DNA of 64,000 bases from Cerina litoralis (GTDB lineage Bacteria > Bacteroidota > Bacteroidia > Flavobacteriales > Flavobacteriaceae): contig JAIRBC010000010.1 of the NCBI GenBank assembly GCA_022008415.1, forward strand, positions 62,001 to 126,000. The letters are read 5' to 3'. Shown here one piece after another: positions 8,460 through 16,788 of the stretch (positions are counted from its first letter, which is position 1; each line of letters starts with the position of its first letter). Under the pieces are notes generated by a model. That model saw only the letters and a program-made list of their open reading frames with translations, did not search any database and was not told where the DNA came from. The position numbers and the translations under genes were made by a program.

Positions 8460-9767
8460 TTACCTCCAAACCTTCCCGTCCGGAAAACTGTAATCGATCA
8501 ACGATTGTTCCTTCATGGTTATACTATAGCCCGGGAGTTCGGGCGGCATATAAGCTCCGTTTTTTATAACGACGGGGTCGTAGAAATGCTCGTGCAGGTG
8601 ATCCACATATTCGATGATTCTGTCTTCCATGGTTCCACTGATGGCTATATAGTCTAACATAGAAAGGTGCTGCACATATTCACAAAGGCCTACTCCTCCG
8701 GCATGCGGGCATACCGGGACATTGAACTTGGCCGCCATAAGCAAAATGGCCAAAATCTCGTTTACACCCCCTACCCTACAACTATCGATCTGGCAAATCC
8801 CGATGGCATTTGCCTGCATCAATTGTTTAAACACGACGCGATTTTGGCAATGCTCACCCGTGGCCACTTTTATTGGGTCCACGGCCCTTGCGATCCTTGC
8901 ATGGCCCAAAATATCGTCCGGGCTCGTCGGCTCCTCGATCCACCAAGGATTAAATTTTCTGAGTGCCGCCATATTGGATATAGCTTCATCTACGTCCCAT
9001 TTTTGGTTGGCGTCCATCATTAGCTTCAGGTCATCGCCAATTTCCTCCCGAATGATACTGGCCCGGCGGATATCATCCTGCAGATCGGCGCCTACCTTAA
9101 TCTTCATATGCTTAAACCCGGCCGCCTTCGCCTCCCTGCACAAATTGCGCATCTTGCCATCCGGATATCCCAGCCAACCCGCCGAGGTTGTATAAGCCGG
9201 GTACCCCTTTTTCGTCAATTTTTCTATTCGGTATTTTTTGGACTTTTCCTGCTTGTCCAAGATTTCCAAGGCCTCCTTTGGAGTAAGGGCATCCGTGATA
9301 TAGGTAAAATCGATACAAGAGACCAATTGCTCCGGGTCCATATCGGCCAATAGCTTCCAGAGCGGTTTTCCTTCCGTTTTGGCATAGAGATCCCAAACGG
9401 CATTGACCACCGCACCCGTGGCTAGATGGATGATTCCCTTTTCCGGTCCCAACCATCGCAATTGGCTGTCACCGGTTATCATTCTCCAAAAAGCACCCAT
9501 ATTTTTGGTAAAGCTCTCCAAAGTCTTGCCCTTTATCAATGGGGCCAAAGCGTGTACCGCAGCCACACAGAGTTCATTGCCCCTACCAATGGTAAAGGTA
9601 AGACCATGCCCTTCCAATCCTTCCCGATGATCCGTCTTTAAGATTACGTACGCGGCAGAATAATCCGGGTCGGGGTTCATGGCATCCGATCCATCCAGAT
9701 ACCTACTGGTTGGAAAACGAATGTCCTTGACCACCACATCAAGAATTACGGTTTTAGTATTCTCCAT
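8460..9767 (-). CDS. fucD: L-fuconate dehydratase (enolase superfamily)
   Basis: Converts L-fuconate to 2-keto-3-deoxy-L-fuconate in the cytoplasm. The sequence is highly characteristic: FPTSRYLDGSDAMNPDPDYS near the N-terminus and HGLTFTIGRGNEL after it. The enolase-superfamily residues follow: the KIK acid/base motif, metal ligands in MMDANQKWD, WIEEPTSPDD and ATGEHCQN, and the catalytic His in CPHAGG. The ATG at 9767 gives 435 residues, the usual length. A TTG 15 codons upstream would extend it but adds nothing conserved. It is the first enzyme gene after the AraC regulator and the strongest evidence that this block breaks down fucose. Confidence 0.95.
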   Translation of the reverse strand: MENTKTVILDVVVKDIRFPTSRYLDGSDAMNPDPDYSAAYVILKTDHREGLEGHGLTFTIGRGNELCVAAVHALAPLIKGKTLESFTKNMGAFWRMITGDSQLRWLGPEKGIIHLATGAVVNAVWDLYAKTEGKPLWKLLADMDPEQLVSCIDFTYITDALTPKEALEILDKQEKSKKYRIEKLTKKGYPAYTTSAGWLGYPDGKMRNLCREAKAAGFKHMKIKVGADLQDDIRRASIIREEIGDDLKLMMDANQKWDVDEAISNMAALRKFNPWWIEEPTSPDDILGHARIARAVDPIKVATGEHCQNRVVFKQLMQANAIGICQIDSCRVGGVNEILAILLMAAKFNVPVCPHAGGVGLCEYVQHLSMLDYIAISGTMEDRIIEYVDHLHEHFYDPVVIKNGAYMPPELPGYSITMKEQSLIDYSFPDGKVWR

Positions 9768-9874
9768 TGATTGCTTTTGAATATGATTCAAAGTTAAAGC
9801 CTGACTAGCCAATTATCCACCACTAAAAGAACTAAATTCAATACTATTTTTGCCCAAGAAGATTACTTTTACCG

Positions 9875-10738
9875 CTAATCGGTATGATATTTGACGTATT
9901 CTGAAGGGCTCATACCGGTCAATTGTTTAAACTGCCGATTAAAATTGGAAATATTGTTGAAACCCGACTCATAGCAGACGGCCGTTACCGTGTTTTTCTC
10001 CTCCATTAAAAGCTTACAGGCATAACCAATTCTAATCTCATTGATGTATTTTGTAAAAGTTTTTCGATGGATGCGCTTAAAATAGCGACTGAAGGCCGAA
10101 GGATTCATGTTCAGTACCGTAGCCACGTCCTTGGAACCTATGGGCGTGTTGAAGTTTTTGAATATGTAGGCATTGGCCTTATCCATGTTTATGTCCTCGC
10201 CCTCACCCAACGAATTGGTAAATCCTTTGCTGCACAACAATTTGTACTCTCGGTGCATGGCCAACAAATGTAAAATTTCCAGCAAGCCGATCGCTTTCTC
10301 AAAATTTTCTAGGACAGGAAGTCGATGGATGCGTTCAATGATCGTAGGCGTAACAGATTCAAATTTTATCCCCTGGGAGGCACGTTCGAACAACGCCCCA
10401 ATATGTTTCATTTCAGGAACCATAAAGATTTGAGATCCCAAAAAATCTTCCTTGAAGTGCGCGGCTACCGCTTCTGCCGTCAGGTCCGATTTTCCTTGGA
10501 AGTAGATGTCATCATTGAGCCACATATGAGGCAAATCCTTTCCTATCAACACTACCTCCCCGGGTCCAAATTTCTCTATGCTATCTCCAATAAAACGGGT
10601 CCCCGTACTTTTTGAAACAAGAACGAGTTCCAATTCTGGATGATGGTGCCAAATCCGGAGAAAATTCGGGTACCGGTTATGGGTCACCTTAAACGAATGG
10701 TTGTGGGCACTTCTGCGATTTAGCAAATGTAGTTTCAT
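9875..10738 (-). CDS. AraC-family transcriptional regulator
   Basis: A 287-residue regulator with an N-terminal cupin-like sensing domain (about residues 10-90, containing HHHPELELVLV and GEVVLIGKDLPHMW) and a C-terminal double helix-turn-helix (about 185-285). The closing segment GFNNISNFNRQFKQLTGMSP is diagnostic of AraC proteins. It is the first gene of the minus-strand fucose block and is therefore likely its local regulator, responding to fucose or a pathway intermediate. The region in front of it carries two inverted repeats (10752-10779 and 10850-10868). Whether it activates or represses is unknown. Confidence 0.93.
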   Translation of the reverse strand: MKLHLLNRRSAHNHSFKVTHNRYPNFLRIWHHHPELELVLVSKSTGTRFIGDSIEKFGPGEVVLIGKDLPHMWLNDDIYFQGKSDLTAEAVAAHFKEDFLGSQIFMVPEMKHIGALFERASQGIKFESVTPTIIERIHRLPVLENFEKAIGLLEILHLLAMHREYKLLCSKGFTNSLGEGEDINMDKANAYIFKNFNTPIGSKDVATVLNMNPSAFSRYFKRIHRKTFTKYINEIRIGYACKLLMEEKNTVTAVCYESGFNNISNFNRQFKQLTGMSPSEYVKYHTD

Positions 10739-10751
10739 AGAGCAATTTCAA

Positions 10752-10779
10752 TATGCAGATTGTATGTGGCTTCTGCATA
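10752..10779. promoter_or_regulatory. Inverted repeat upstream of the AraC gene
   Basis: TATGCAGA and TCTGCATA are separated by 12 bases, ending about 40 bases from the AraC start codon (10738). The arms match exactly over 8 bp. The position suits a regulator binding site, possibly for autoregulation; no binding evidence exists. Confidence 0.4.
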
Positions 10780-10849
10780 CCTAAATATACTCAAAATATC
10801 CGGACAGGGCCAGTCGGAAAAAAGTATGGGAAGCGTTAGGGGGTGCATT

Positions 10850-10868
10850 GTATATTTAGGAAATATAC
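10850..10868. promoter_or_regulatory. AT-rich perfect palindrome between the AraC gene and ribH
   Basis: GTATATTT-AGG-AAATATAC is a perfect inverted repeat with a 3-base centre. One arm with its flank (GTATATTTAGG, 10850-10860) recurs as the reverse complement CCTAAATATAC at 10780-10790. Two matching half-sites about 70 bp apart in front of a regulator suggest an operator pair. It could instead belong to a hairpin downstream of ribH, which ends at 10917. Confidence 0.4.
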
Positions 10869-10916
10869 CGCCTTAGGAAAAAATACACTCGCTTCGCAGA
10901 AGTATTGTTAAGACCC

Positions 10917-11399
10917 TTATCGGCCCAGAGCGGCCATTTTAATGGCTGCGATGGCAGCTTCGGTGCCTTTGTTTCCATGCTTTCCCCCGCTGCGGTCTAC
11001 CGCCTGCTGCATTGTATTGTCCGTAAGCACACAAAATATAACGGGAATATCGCTCTGTACATTGAGCTCCATTATTCCTTGGGCGGTAGCACTGCAAACA
11101 AAATCGAAATGCTTGGTCTCCCCCTGGATTACGCTACCTATGGCCACAACGGCATCTACCTGCTGGGTGGCAATCATTTTTTTACAACCAAACGGAAGTT
11201 CAAAACTTCCTGGGACATCCCATCTAAGAATATTCCCTTCTGGAACACCACAATCCAACAAGGCATCGACCGCCCCTTGGTACAGACCCTCGGTAATTTT
11301 TGAATTCCATTCAGAAACAACAATCCCAAACCGAAAGTTCTTCGCATTTGGGATTGTCGTCTTATCGTAAACCGATAAATTTTTATTTGCCGTAGCCAT
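10917..11399 (-). CDS. ribH: 6,7-dimethyl-8-ribityllumazine synthase
   Basis: Catalyses the penultimate step of riboflavin synthesis, joining ribitylamino-uracil with dihydroxybutanone phosphate. The 160-residue length is normal. Typical segments are GIVVSEWNSKIT, WDVPGSFELPFG, AIGSVIQGETKHFDFV (with the catalytic His) and DRSGGKHGNKGTEAA. It begins 4 bp after the TPR-protein gene and is probably cotranscribed with it. No other riboflavin genes are in the window. Confidence 0.97.
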   Translation of the reverse strand: MATANKNLSVYDKTTIPNAKNFRFGIVVSEWNSKITEGLYQGAVDALLDCGVPEGNILRWDVPGSFELPFGCKKMIATQQVDAVVAIGSVIQGETKHFDFVCSATAQGIMELNVQSDIPVIFCVLTDNTMQQAVDRSGGKHGNKGTEAAIAAIKMAALGR

Positions 11400-11403
11400 T
11401 TCT

Positions 11404-12165
11404 TTATTCGCCTCCTTTGGCCATTCCTATAAAGGCATCCACCGTTCGGGCCTCATCAGAATTGGGAAATTCGACCTTAATGCGTTGAAAAAACTTAAGG
11501 GCCTTATCATTTTGTTTTAATTCCAAAGCGGTAACCCCAGCTTTATATAGATAACGGGGGGTCGTATAGTCGTTGGTGCTATGGGCAATGGCTTTTTCGT
11601 AATATCCCAATGCATCATTGGGCTGGTTGAGCTGCATAAACGCATCCCCGATACCTCCTTTTGCCAAAGCGCCCAAAATAGCATCATCCGAAGAAAACTT
11701 CTCTAAATAGGTAATGGCATCCTGGTATTTTTGCATATTCAAATAGGCCATCCCAGCTGCGTAATTAGCTAAATTGGCCGCTTTGGTTCCCTTGTATTCA
11801 TCAATAATATCCAAAAAACCGTATTTCCCTTCGGCTCCATTAAGGGCGAGGTTATATAAGGAATCCTTTTCTGTAGCGCTATTCAGCGCTTGATCAAAAT
11901 ACTGTCTTGGATAGTACATTTCGTTGTCCGCGCTGACCTCTTTTGGCTTTTGCACAAACTGGTGATATCCTAAATATCCCAAAACGGCAACCGCGATCAC
12001 ACCAATAACGCCAATTATAAAATTCTGGTTCCTCGATACCCATTCCTCCGATTTGGATGCGCTCTGGTCCAGGGTACTAAAAACCTCAGCAGTGGTACTG
12101 TGCTGCTCTGCCATTTGTTCCTCCTTGGTCTTTGGTTTAAAACCCCGTTTCTTATATGTAGCCAT
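11404..12165 (-). CDS. Membrane-anchored tetratricopeptide-repeat protein
   Basis: A 253-residue protein with a charged cytoplasmic N-terminus, one membrane helix at about residues 49-66 (IIGVIGVIAVAVLGYLG) and a C-terminal part with TPR-like helices (KYQDAITYLEKF, QPNDALGYYEKAIAHS, LKQNDKALKFFQRIKVEFP). The layout resembles YfgM-type proteins that place a TPR domain in the periplasm near the secretion machinery, but the sequence does not prove that role. It is the first gene of an operon with ribH and is transcribed away from recF. A TAATTTTG box on the minus strand (12192-12185) lies about 20 bp upstream of the start. Confidence 0.85.
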   Translation of the reverse strand: MATYKKRGFKPKTKEEQMAEQHSTTAEVFSTLDQSASKSEEWVSRNQNFIIGVIGVIAVAVLGYLGYHQFVQKPKEVSADNEMYYPRQYFDQALNSATEKDSLYNLALNGAEGKYGFLDIIDEYKGTKAANLANYAAGMAYLNMQKYQDAITYLEKFSSDDAILGALAKGGIGDAFMQLNQPNDALGYYEKAIAHSTNDYTTPRYLYKAGVTALELKQNDKALKFFQRIKVEFPNSDEARTVDAFIGMAKGGE

Positions 12166-12184
12166 AGATAATTTAATTGTGGCG

Positions 12185-12192
12185 CAAAATTA
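12185..12192 (-). promoter_or_regulatory. Possible -7 box for the TPR-ribH operon
   Basis: On the minus strand the sequence reads TAATTTTG, matching the Bacteroidota -7 consensus TAnnTTTG, 20 bases before the start codon of the TPR gene. No clear -33 element was identified. Confidence 0.4.
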
Positions 12193-12382
12193 AAGTTTTT
12201 ATTGAATTTCGAAAGGGTATTTATTCCTTATTTTTGGATATTCGCCCGGTTTAAGACAAAAACAGAGTTTTTACATCAAAAACCACAATCATTTAAATTG
12301 ATATCCTGTTTCCCAAGTCCCTTTTTTGTCTTAAGACCCGGTTAGGAACATTTTATTATTGTCAATATTTTTAAGATTTTGC

Positions 12383-13462
12383 ATGTATTTACAGAAATTA
12401 TCCCTTCTCAATTATAAGAACTTCAATGCGCAAAATTTTCAGTTCGACGCCAAAATAAACTGCTTTGTAGGCAACAATGGAATTGGAAAGACCAACATTT
12501 TGGATGCCATTTACCACCTGTCCTTCGGTAAGAGCTATTTTAATCCGGTCTCCAGCCAAAACATTAGGCACGGGGAGGACTTTTTTATGATTGAAGGGGT
12601 GTTTCAAAAAGACGGAAGGGAAGAAAAGATCGTCTGTAGCCTAAAACGGGGGCTAAAAAAGATAATTAAACGGAACGAAAAGGTCTATGACAAATTCTCG
12701 GACCATATTGGCCTTTTGCCCTCGGTCATCATTTCCCCGGCCGATAGGGATCTGATCATTGAAGGCAGTGAAACGAGGCGCAAATTTATGGATGGGGTTA
12801 TTTCCCAATCGGACAAAGTATATTTGGAAACCCTGATCAAATACAATAGGGTCTTGGCACAACGCAATTCGCTCCTAAAGTATTTTGCCGCCAACCGTAC
12901 CTTTGATCAGACAACATTGGGAGTCTATAACGAACAATTACACGGTTATGGAACAGAGATATTTAAAAAGCGGGTTGGGTTCCTGGACGTGTTTATTCCG
13001 ATTTTTAGAAAGGAATACGTTTCCATTTCTGGAGGAAAGGAGGAGATAAACCTAACGTACGACAGCAAACTATTGAATAATGGATTGCTTTCCCTTTTAG
13101 AATCTTCAATCGACAAGGATCGAGCGTTACAATACACTAGCGTTGGTATACATAAAGATGATCTTAATTTTGAAATAGCGGGATACCCCATTAAAAAATT
13201 TGGGAGCCAGGGCCAGCAAAAATCCTTTCTCATAGCCCTCAAATTTGCCCAATTTCACTTTTTAAAGAAAGAGGCCAAAACAACCCCTATCTTGTTATTG
13301 GACGACATTTTTGATAAACTTGATGAAAATAGGGTAGCACAGATAATGAAGCTAGTAGATCAAGACCAGTTTGGTCAGATTTTTATAAGCGATACCCATG
13401 CCGATCGAACAGAAAATGTAGTGAAGAACGTGGGTCAATCCTATAAAATCTTTAAATTGTAA
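12383..13462 (+). CDS. recF: DNA replication and repair protein RecF
   Basis: An SMC-like ATPase that loads RecA at gaps. The ATG at 12383 gives 359 residues beginning [14 protein letters not shown], which fits the family; a TTG eight codons upstream is less likely. Walker A GNNGIGKT is at residues 30-37, a signature segment [18 protein letters not shown] lies near the C-terminus, and Walker B is [12 protein letters not shown]. It is followed by a small lipoprotein gene and a DciA-like gene. The recF/DUF721 pairing often lies near dnaA, but no dnaA or replication origin was seen here. Confidence 0.96.
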   Translation: MYLQKLSLLNYKNFNAQNFQFDAKINCFVGNNGIGKTNILDAIYHLSFGKSYFNPVSSQNIRHGEDFFMIEGVFQKDGREEKIVCSLKRGLKKIIKRNEKVYDKFSDHIGLLPSVIISPADRDLIIEGSETRRKFMDGVISQSDKVYLETLIKYNRVLAQRNSLLKYFAANRTFDQTTLGVYNEQLHGYGTEIFKKRVGFLDVFIPIFRKEYVSISGGKEEINLTYDSKLLNNGLLSLLESSIDKDRALQYTSVGIHKDDLNFEIAGYPIKKFGSQGQQKSFLIALKFAQFHFLKKEAKTTPILLLDDIFDKLDENRVAQIMKLVDQDQFGQIFISDTHADRTENVVKNVGQSYKIFKL

Positions 13463-13473
13463 GTTGATTTCGA

Positions 13474-13515
13474 GGGACGAGGGACGAGGTACGAAATACG
13501 AAAGATGAAATGGGA
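13474..13515 (+). repeat. Heptanucleotide tandem repeat
   Basis: Six 7-base units lie just after recF: GGGACGA twice, then GGTACGA, AATACGA, AAGATGA and AATGGGA. The first two are identical and later ones decay. The tract ends about 33 bp before the lipoprotein ATG at 13549, so slippage could alter spacing to an upstream promoter but would not shift the reading frame. Confidence 0.6.
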
Positions 13516-13548
13516 AATTGGAACTACGGAAAAATTGAATTGCAATTT

Positions 13549-13986
13549 ATGAGAGCTATATTTGTTATTATCACTCTTCTAACGCTTTTTGGCTGTTCCC
13601 AAAATATATCCAAAGAGGACCTGAGGTATTTAAACGGATACTGGGAAATAAAGGAAGTTAAGTTTCCGGATGGGGCTATAAAAGAATACAAAGTTAACCC
13701 GACGGTGGACTATATTGAATTAGACGGACTGGATGGTTTGCGCAAAAAAGTCCGACCTAGGTTAAACGGGACCTATTTTGTTTCTGAAGATTCCGAAAAT
13801 TTTACCCTGAGAAAAAAGGGCGATGGTTTTGAGATGAATTATAAAAATAAGATGAGCAATTGGACCGAGAAGTTAACCGCTCTCTCCGAGGATTCCTTTA
13901 CGGTTTCCAACTCGGAAAACATTGCTTACACCTATCACAGATTTCACAGTATTAATGTAAAGGCAAATGGCGAAACGGAAAAATGA
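13549..13986 (+). CDS. Small lipoprotein, lipocalin-like
   Basis: Unrecognised beyond a general lipocalin-like look. From the ATG at 13549 it has 145 residues, with a lipoprotein signal FVIITLLTLFGC. The mature part starts with LRYLNGYWEIKEVKFPDG, the short W-containing motif common in small flavobacterial lipocalin-like proteins, and is then rich in beta-forming residues. A longer start at 13510 would place a polar stretch before the signal peptide and begins inside the heptamer repeat, so it is rejected. Its 3' end overlaps the DciA-like gene by 20 bp, implying cotranscription. Confidence 0.75.
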   Translation: MRAIFVIITLLTLFGCSQNISKEDLRYLNGYWEIKEVKFPDGAIKEYKVNPTVDYIELDGLDGLRKKVRPRLNGTYFVSEDSENFTLRKKGDGFEMNYKNKMSNWTEKLTALSEDSFTVSNSENIAYTYHRFHSINVKANGETEK

Positions 13987-14263
13987 AAACCTGAATATGG
14001 GCGATGCCTTGCAAGAATTTATTAAGGCAAACAAACTGCAGCACGGAATGGATAAGGTGAATGCCAGGGAGGCATGGGCCAAACTTATGGGAAACGGAGT
14101 GATAAATTACACCACGGCCATTGAACTGCGCAACGAGACTTTATTTGTTTCCCTGTCCTCCTCCGTATTACGTGAAGAACTGAGCCATGGAAAAACCAAA
14201 ATAATCAACTTGCTCAATGAGGAACTGGGCCGGGAAATGGTCAAGAAATTGGTGCTGAGATAG
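13967..14263 (+). CDS. DUF721 protein (DciA-like)
   Basis: A 98-residue protein of the DUF721 family, related to DciA, which helps load the replicative helicase in many bacteria without DnaC. Recognisable segments are MGDALQEFIKANKL, AWAKLMGNGVINYT and the conserved strand-turn TLFVSLSSSVLREELSH. The start overlaps the lipoprotein gene. The link to recF two genes upstream supports a replication role, although direct function in flavobacteria is inferred. Confidence 0.88.
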   Translation: MAKRKNENLNMGDALQEFIKANKLQHGMDKVNAREAWAKLMGNGVINYTTAIELRNETLFVSLSSSVLREELSHGKTKIINLLNEELGREMVKKLVLR

Positions 14264-14357
14264 GATTTGGAGGGGTATTCCATCGTATTTAGCTCCTTAG
14301 CCCTTGTTTTGAGCGATATGCGGAAACCTTAGAGTTGCAAAATTCGATTAAAACAAA

Positions 14358-14388
14358 AACCTGCAAAGTCTAGGAAACCTCACAGGTT
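14358..14388. repeat. Degenerate inverted repeat between convergent genes
   Basis: AACCTG (14358-14363) and CAGGTT (14383-14388) flank a region containing AAACCTCACAGG. It resembles a short repeat common between genes in flavobacteria. It lies between the convergent DciA-like and ndk genes and may act as a weak terminator hairpin. Confidence 0.35.
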
Positions 14389-14409
14389 GGTCTTATAAAA
14401 CTTAAAGGT

Positions 14410-14829
14410 TTAATATATTTCCCTACCAGAAAAATGGAAGGCCCCTTCGATAGCGGCATTTTCATCGCTATCCGAACCGTGGACCGCATTTTCCGTTATA
14501 TCGGTGGCAAATAACCTTCTGATGGTGCCCTCTGCCGCCTCCTCGGGATTGGTAGCCCCTATCAAGGCTCTAAAATCCTCCACGGCATTTTCCTTTTCTA
14601 GAATGGCCGATACAATGGGGCCACTTGTCATAAACGCAACCAATTCCCCGTAAAACGGTCTTTCTTTATGTATTGCATAGAATTCCTGGGCATCCCTTTT
14701 GCTCAATTGGGTGTATTTCATTGCCGCGATTTTGAATCCCGCTGAGGTAATTTTTTCCAGAATGGCACCAATATGTCCATTTCTTACCGCATCGGGCTTA
14801 ATCATGGTGAATGTTTTATTCGTTGTCAT
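14410..14829 (-). CDS. ndk: Nucleoside diphosphate kinase
   Basis: Transfers the gamma-phosphate from ATP to nucleoside diphosphates. It has the standard 139-residue length. The start [14 protein letters not shown] is typical, and the active-site histidine is His117 in ENAVHGSDS. It is transcribed divergently from the DHH phosphoesterase gene, with 73 bp between start codons. Confidence 0.98.
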   Translation of the reverse strand: MTTNKTFTMIKPDAVRNGHIGAILEKITSAGFKIAAMKYTQLSKRDAQEFYAIHKERPFYGELVAFMTSGPIVSAILEKENAVEDFRALIGATNPEEAAEGTIRRLFATDITENAVHGSDSDENAAIEGAFHFSGREIY

Positions 14830-14889
14830 AATTTGAAATTTTGGTGCAAAAATAGGTTTTATCCGTTCAAACTACAATATTAATTATTG

Positions 14890-14897
14890 TATCTTTG
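14890..14897 (+). promoter_or_regulatory. Likely -7 promoter box (TATCTTTG)
   Basis: TATCTTTG matches the Bacteroidota -7 consensus and ends only 5 bases before the ATG at 14903. If used, the phosphoesterase mRNA would have a very short leader. No clear -33 element was found. Confidence 0.5.
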
Positions 14898-14902
14898 CCC
14901 GC

Positions 14903-15943
14903 ATGAATTTAGAGGACGTAAAAGTTGTCAAAGAACTACTTTCAACCCCACAGCACATCGTTATTGTGCCCCACAAAAATCCAGACGGAGATGCTATCGG
15001 GTCTACATTGGCGCTTTACCACTATCTCAAGGGGCTAGGATTGGAAGCCGTTGTAATTTCCCAAAACGATTACCCCAAATTTCTAAAATGGATGCCAGGC
15101 AGTGAAACCATTGTAAATTTTGAATGGGATATGACCTCGGCAAGGACCTTGATCGAAAAAGCTACGCTCATATTTACTTTAGATTTCAATCATCTTTCCC
15201 GGGTAGATAAGATGCAGCCTTTTCTGGAGGAGGCTTCGGCAACCTTTATCATGATCGATCACCATCAAGAACCATCGGATTACGCCAAGGTCACTTATTC
15301 GGACACTAACATTGGCTCTACCTGTGAAATGGTATATAATCTTATCGAAGCCATGGGCGATCTGAACAAAATTTCAAATGATATTGCGAATTGCCTTTAC
15401 ACGGGCATAATGACCGATACCGGATCTTTTAAGTTCCCCTCTACAACGAGCAAGACCCACCGGGTCGTGGCCGACCTCATCGATAAGGGGGCAAAAAATA
15501 CGGAGATCCACAACAGGGTTTATGACACCAATACCCCGGACAGGTTGCACCTTTTGGGATGCGCCCTAAAAAATATGGTCATCTTGGAAGAATACCGCAC
15601 GGCCTACATTACCTTGAGCCAGGAAGAATTGGATACCCACAATTTTAAAAAAGGGGACACCGAAGGATTTGTCAATTATGGGCTTACCTTAAAAGGAATT
15701 TGCTTTGCGGTTATCTTTATCGAGAACAAGGAGGAAAAAATTATCAAGATCTCACTTCGTTCGGAAGGAAATTTTTCTGTGAACCAGTACGCTCGGAAGC
15801 ATTTTCAAGGAGGCGGGCATGTTAACGCGGCCGGTGGAAAAAGCAATCTGTCGTTGAGGGAGACCACGGACTATTTTGAATCGACATTGGTTAAATACAA
15901 GGACGACCTAATTTTGAGCTGTGGGCAGAAAGGCAGTTTATAG
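14903..15943 (+). CDS. nrnA: DHH-family phosphoesterase, NrnA-type oligoribonuclease/pAp phosphatase
   Basis: A 346-residue protein with an N-terminal DHH domain (PHKNPDGDAIGS, LDFNHLSRVDK, IDHHQEP, GIMTDTGSFKF) and a C-terminal DHHA1 domain ending in the nucleic-acid-binding motif GGGHVNAAGG. The family degrades short oligoribonucleotides and dephosphorylates pAp. Flavobacteria lacking Orn would rely on such an enzyme, but that is general inference. It is probably transcribed alone from the TATCTTTG box just upstream. Confidence 0.93.
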   Translation: MNLEDVKVVKELLSTPQHIVIVPHKNPDGDAIGSTLALYHYLKGLGLEAVVISQNDYPKFLKWMPGSETIVNFEWDMTSARTLIEKATLIFTLDFNHLSRVDKMQPFLEEASATFIMIDHHQEPSDYAKVTYSDTNIGSTCEMVYNLIEAMGDLNKISNDIANCLYTGIMTDTGSFKFPSTTSKTHRVVADLIDKGAKNTEIHNRVYDTNTPDRLHLLGCALKNMVILEEYRTAYITLSQEELDTHNFKKGDTEGFVNYGLTLKGICFAVIFIENKEEKIIKISLRSEGNFSVNQYARKHFQGGGHVNAAGGKSNLSLRETTDYFESTLVKYKDDLILSCGQKGSL

Positions 15944-16127
15944 TTTAAGTTTATTGAAAATCGATTAAATGAGAGACGAATAAACAATTGACAATCAAAA
16001 CATAGTTACACTTGTTTTGGGTTTAATAAATTTACAGTAAGATAAAACCAAAGTTAACATATAACGATTAACAACTCGCTTATACCCTAGTAACCAAATA
16101 ACCCCTAGTAAACGAATCAAAAAATCT

Positions 16128-16688
16128 ATGAAGTCCGTAAACTATTCCTTATTTATTCTAATATTTATAGGTGTTATAAGCTGTGGGGAACCAGAACCCC
16201 GCAGACCCATAAAGGTGGGTACGGGGAGTTTTATGAAAGAATCCGTGGAACGCAACAAGATACTCTTGGCGGAGGAAGAAGAAGTGATTAAACAAATCAT
16301 GGAACAGGATACCTCACATACCTATCATTCCAGTGCCAGCGGATCTTGGTTTTATTATGATGTTCAAAACGAGGATGCAACTTATTATCCCCGGTCAAAT
16401 GACCTGGTAACCTTTACTTATAATATTGTAAGTTTTGACAACGATACTATATACTCCAAAAACAATTTGGGAATACAAAAATATAAGGTAGACAAACAGG
16501 AACTTTTCCCCGGCCTGAGAAATAGCATTAAACTGTTAAAGGAAAACGAAACCGCCACTTTTTTGTTTCCTTCCTCCATAGCCTACGGTTATCATGGGGA
16601 CGACAACAAAATTGGGCATAATATTCCCATAAAATCAACAATTTCCATACTTAAGATAGAAAGACCTAAAGACAGTATCCAAAAATAA
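16128..16688 (+). CDS. gldI: Gliding motility lipoprotein GldI (FKBP-type isomerase)
   Basis: A 186-residue lipoprotein; the signal ends at Cys19 (IGVISC). The FKBP-like peptidyl-prolyl isomerase core includes LVTFTYNIVSFDNDTIYS, KQELFPGLRNSIKLLKENE and the family ending PSSIAYGYHGDDNKIGHNIP. GldI is a flavobacterial protein required for gliding in Flavobacterium and is thought to fold other motility or secretion proteins in the periplasm. It is followed 100 bp downstream by a second isomerase gene. This is one of the clearest taxonomic markers in the window. Confidence 0.92.
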   Translation: MKSVNYSLFILIFIGVISCGEPEPRRPIKVGTGSFMKESVERNKILLAEEEEVIKQIMEQDTSHTYHSSASGSWFYYDVQNEDATYYPRSNDLVTFTYNIVSFDNDTIYSKNNLGIQKYKVDKQELFPGLRNSIKLLKENETATFLFPSSIAYGYHGDDNKIGHNIPIKSTISILKIERPKDSIQK

Positions 16689-16788
16689 AGTCCTAACGGA
16701 ATAAGAGCCGATAATAAAGGGTCAAGACTTGAATTTTAAAAACAACATAAACTTCAAACATTAATAATCAAAACTTAAATATAAACTT

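Noticed and set aside
12383..14263. A replication origin near recF and the DciA-like gene
   Set aside because: No dnaA gene, DnaA-box cluster or unwinding region was seen nearby.
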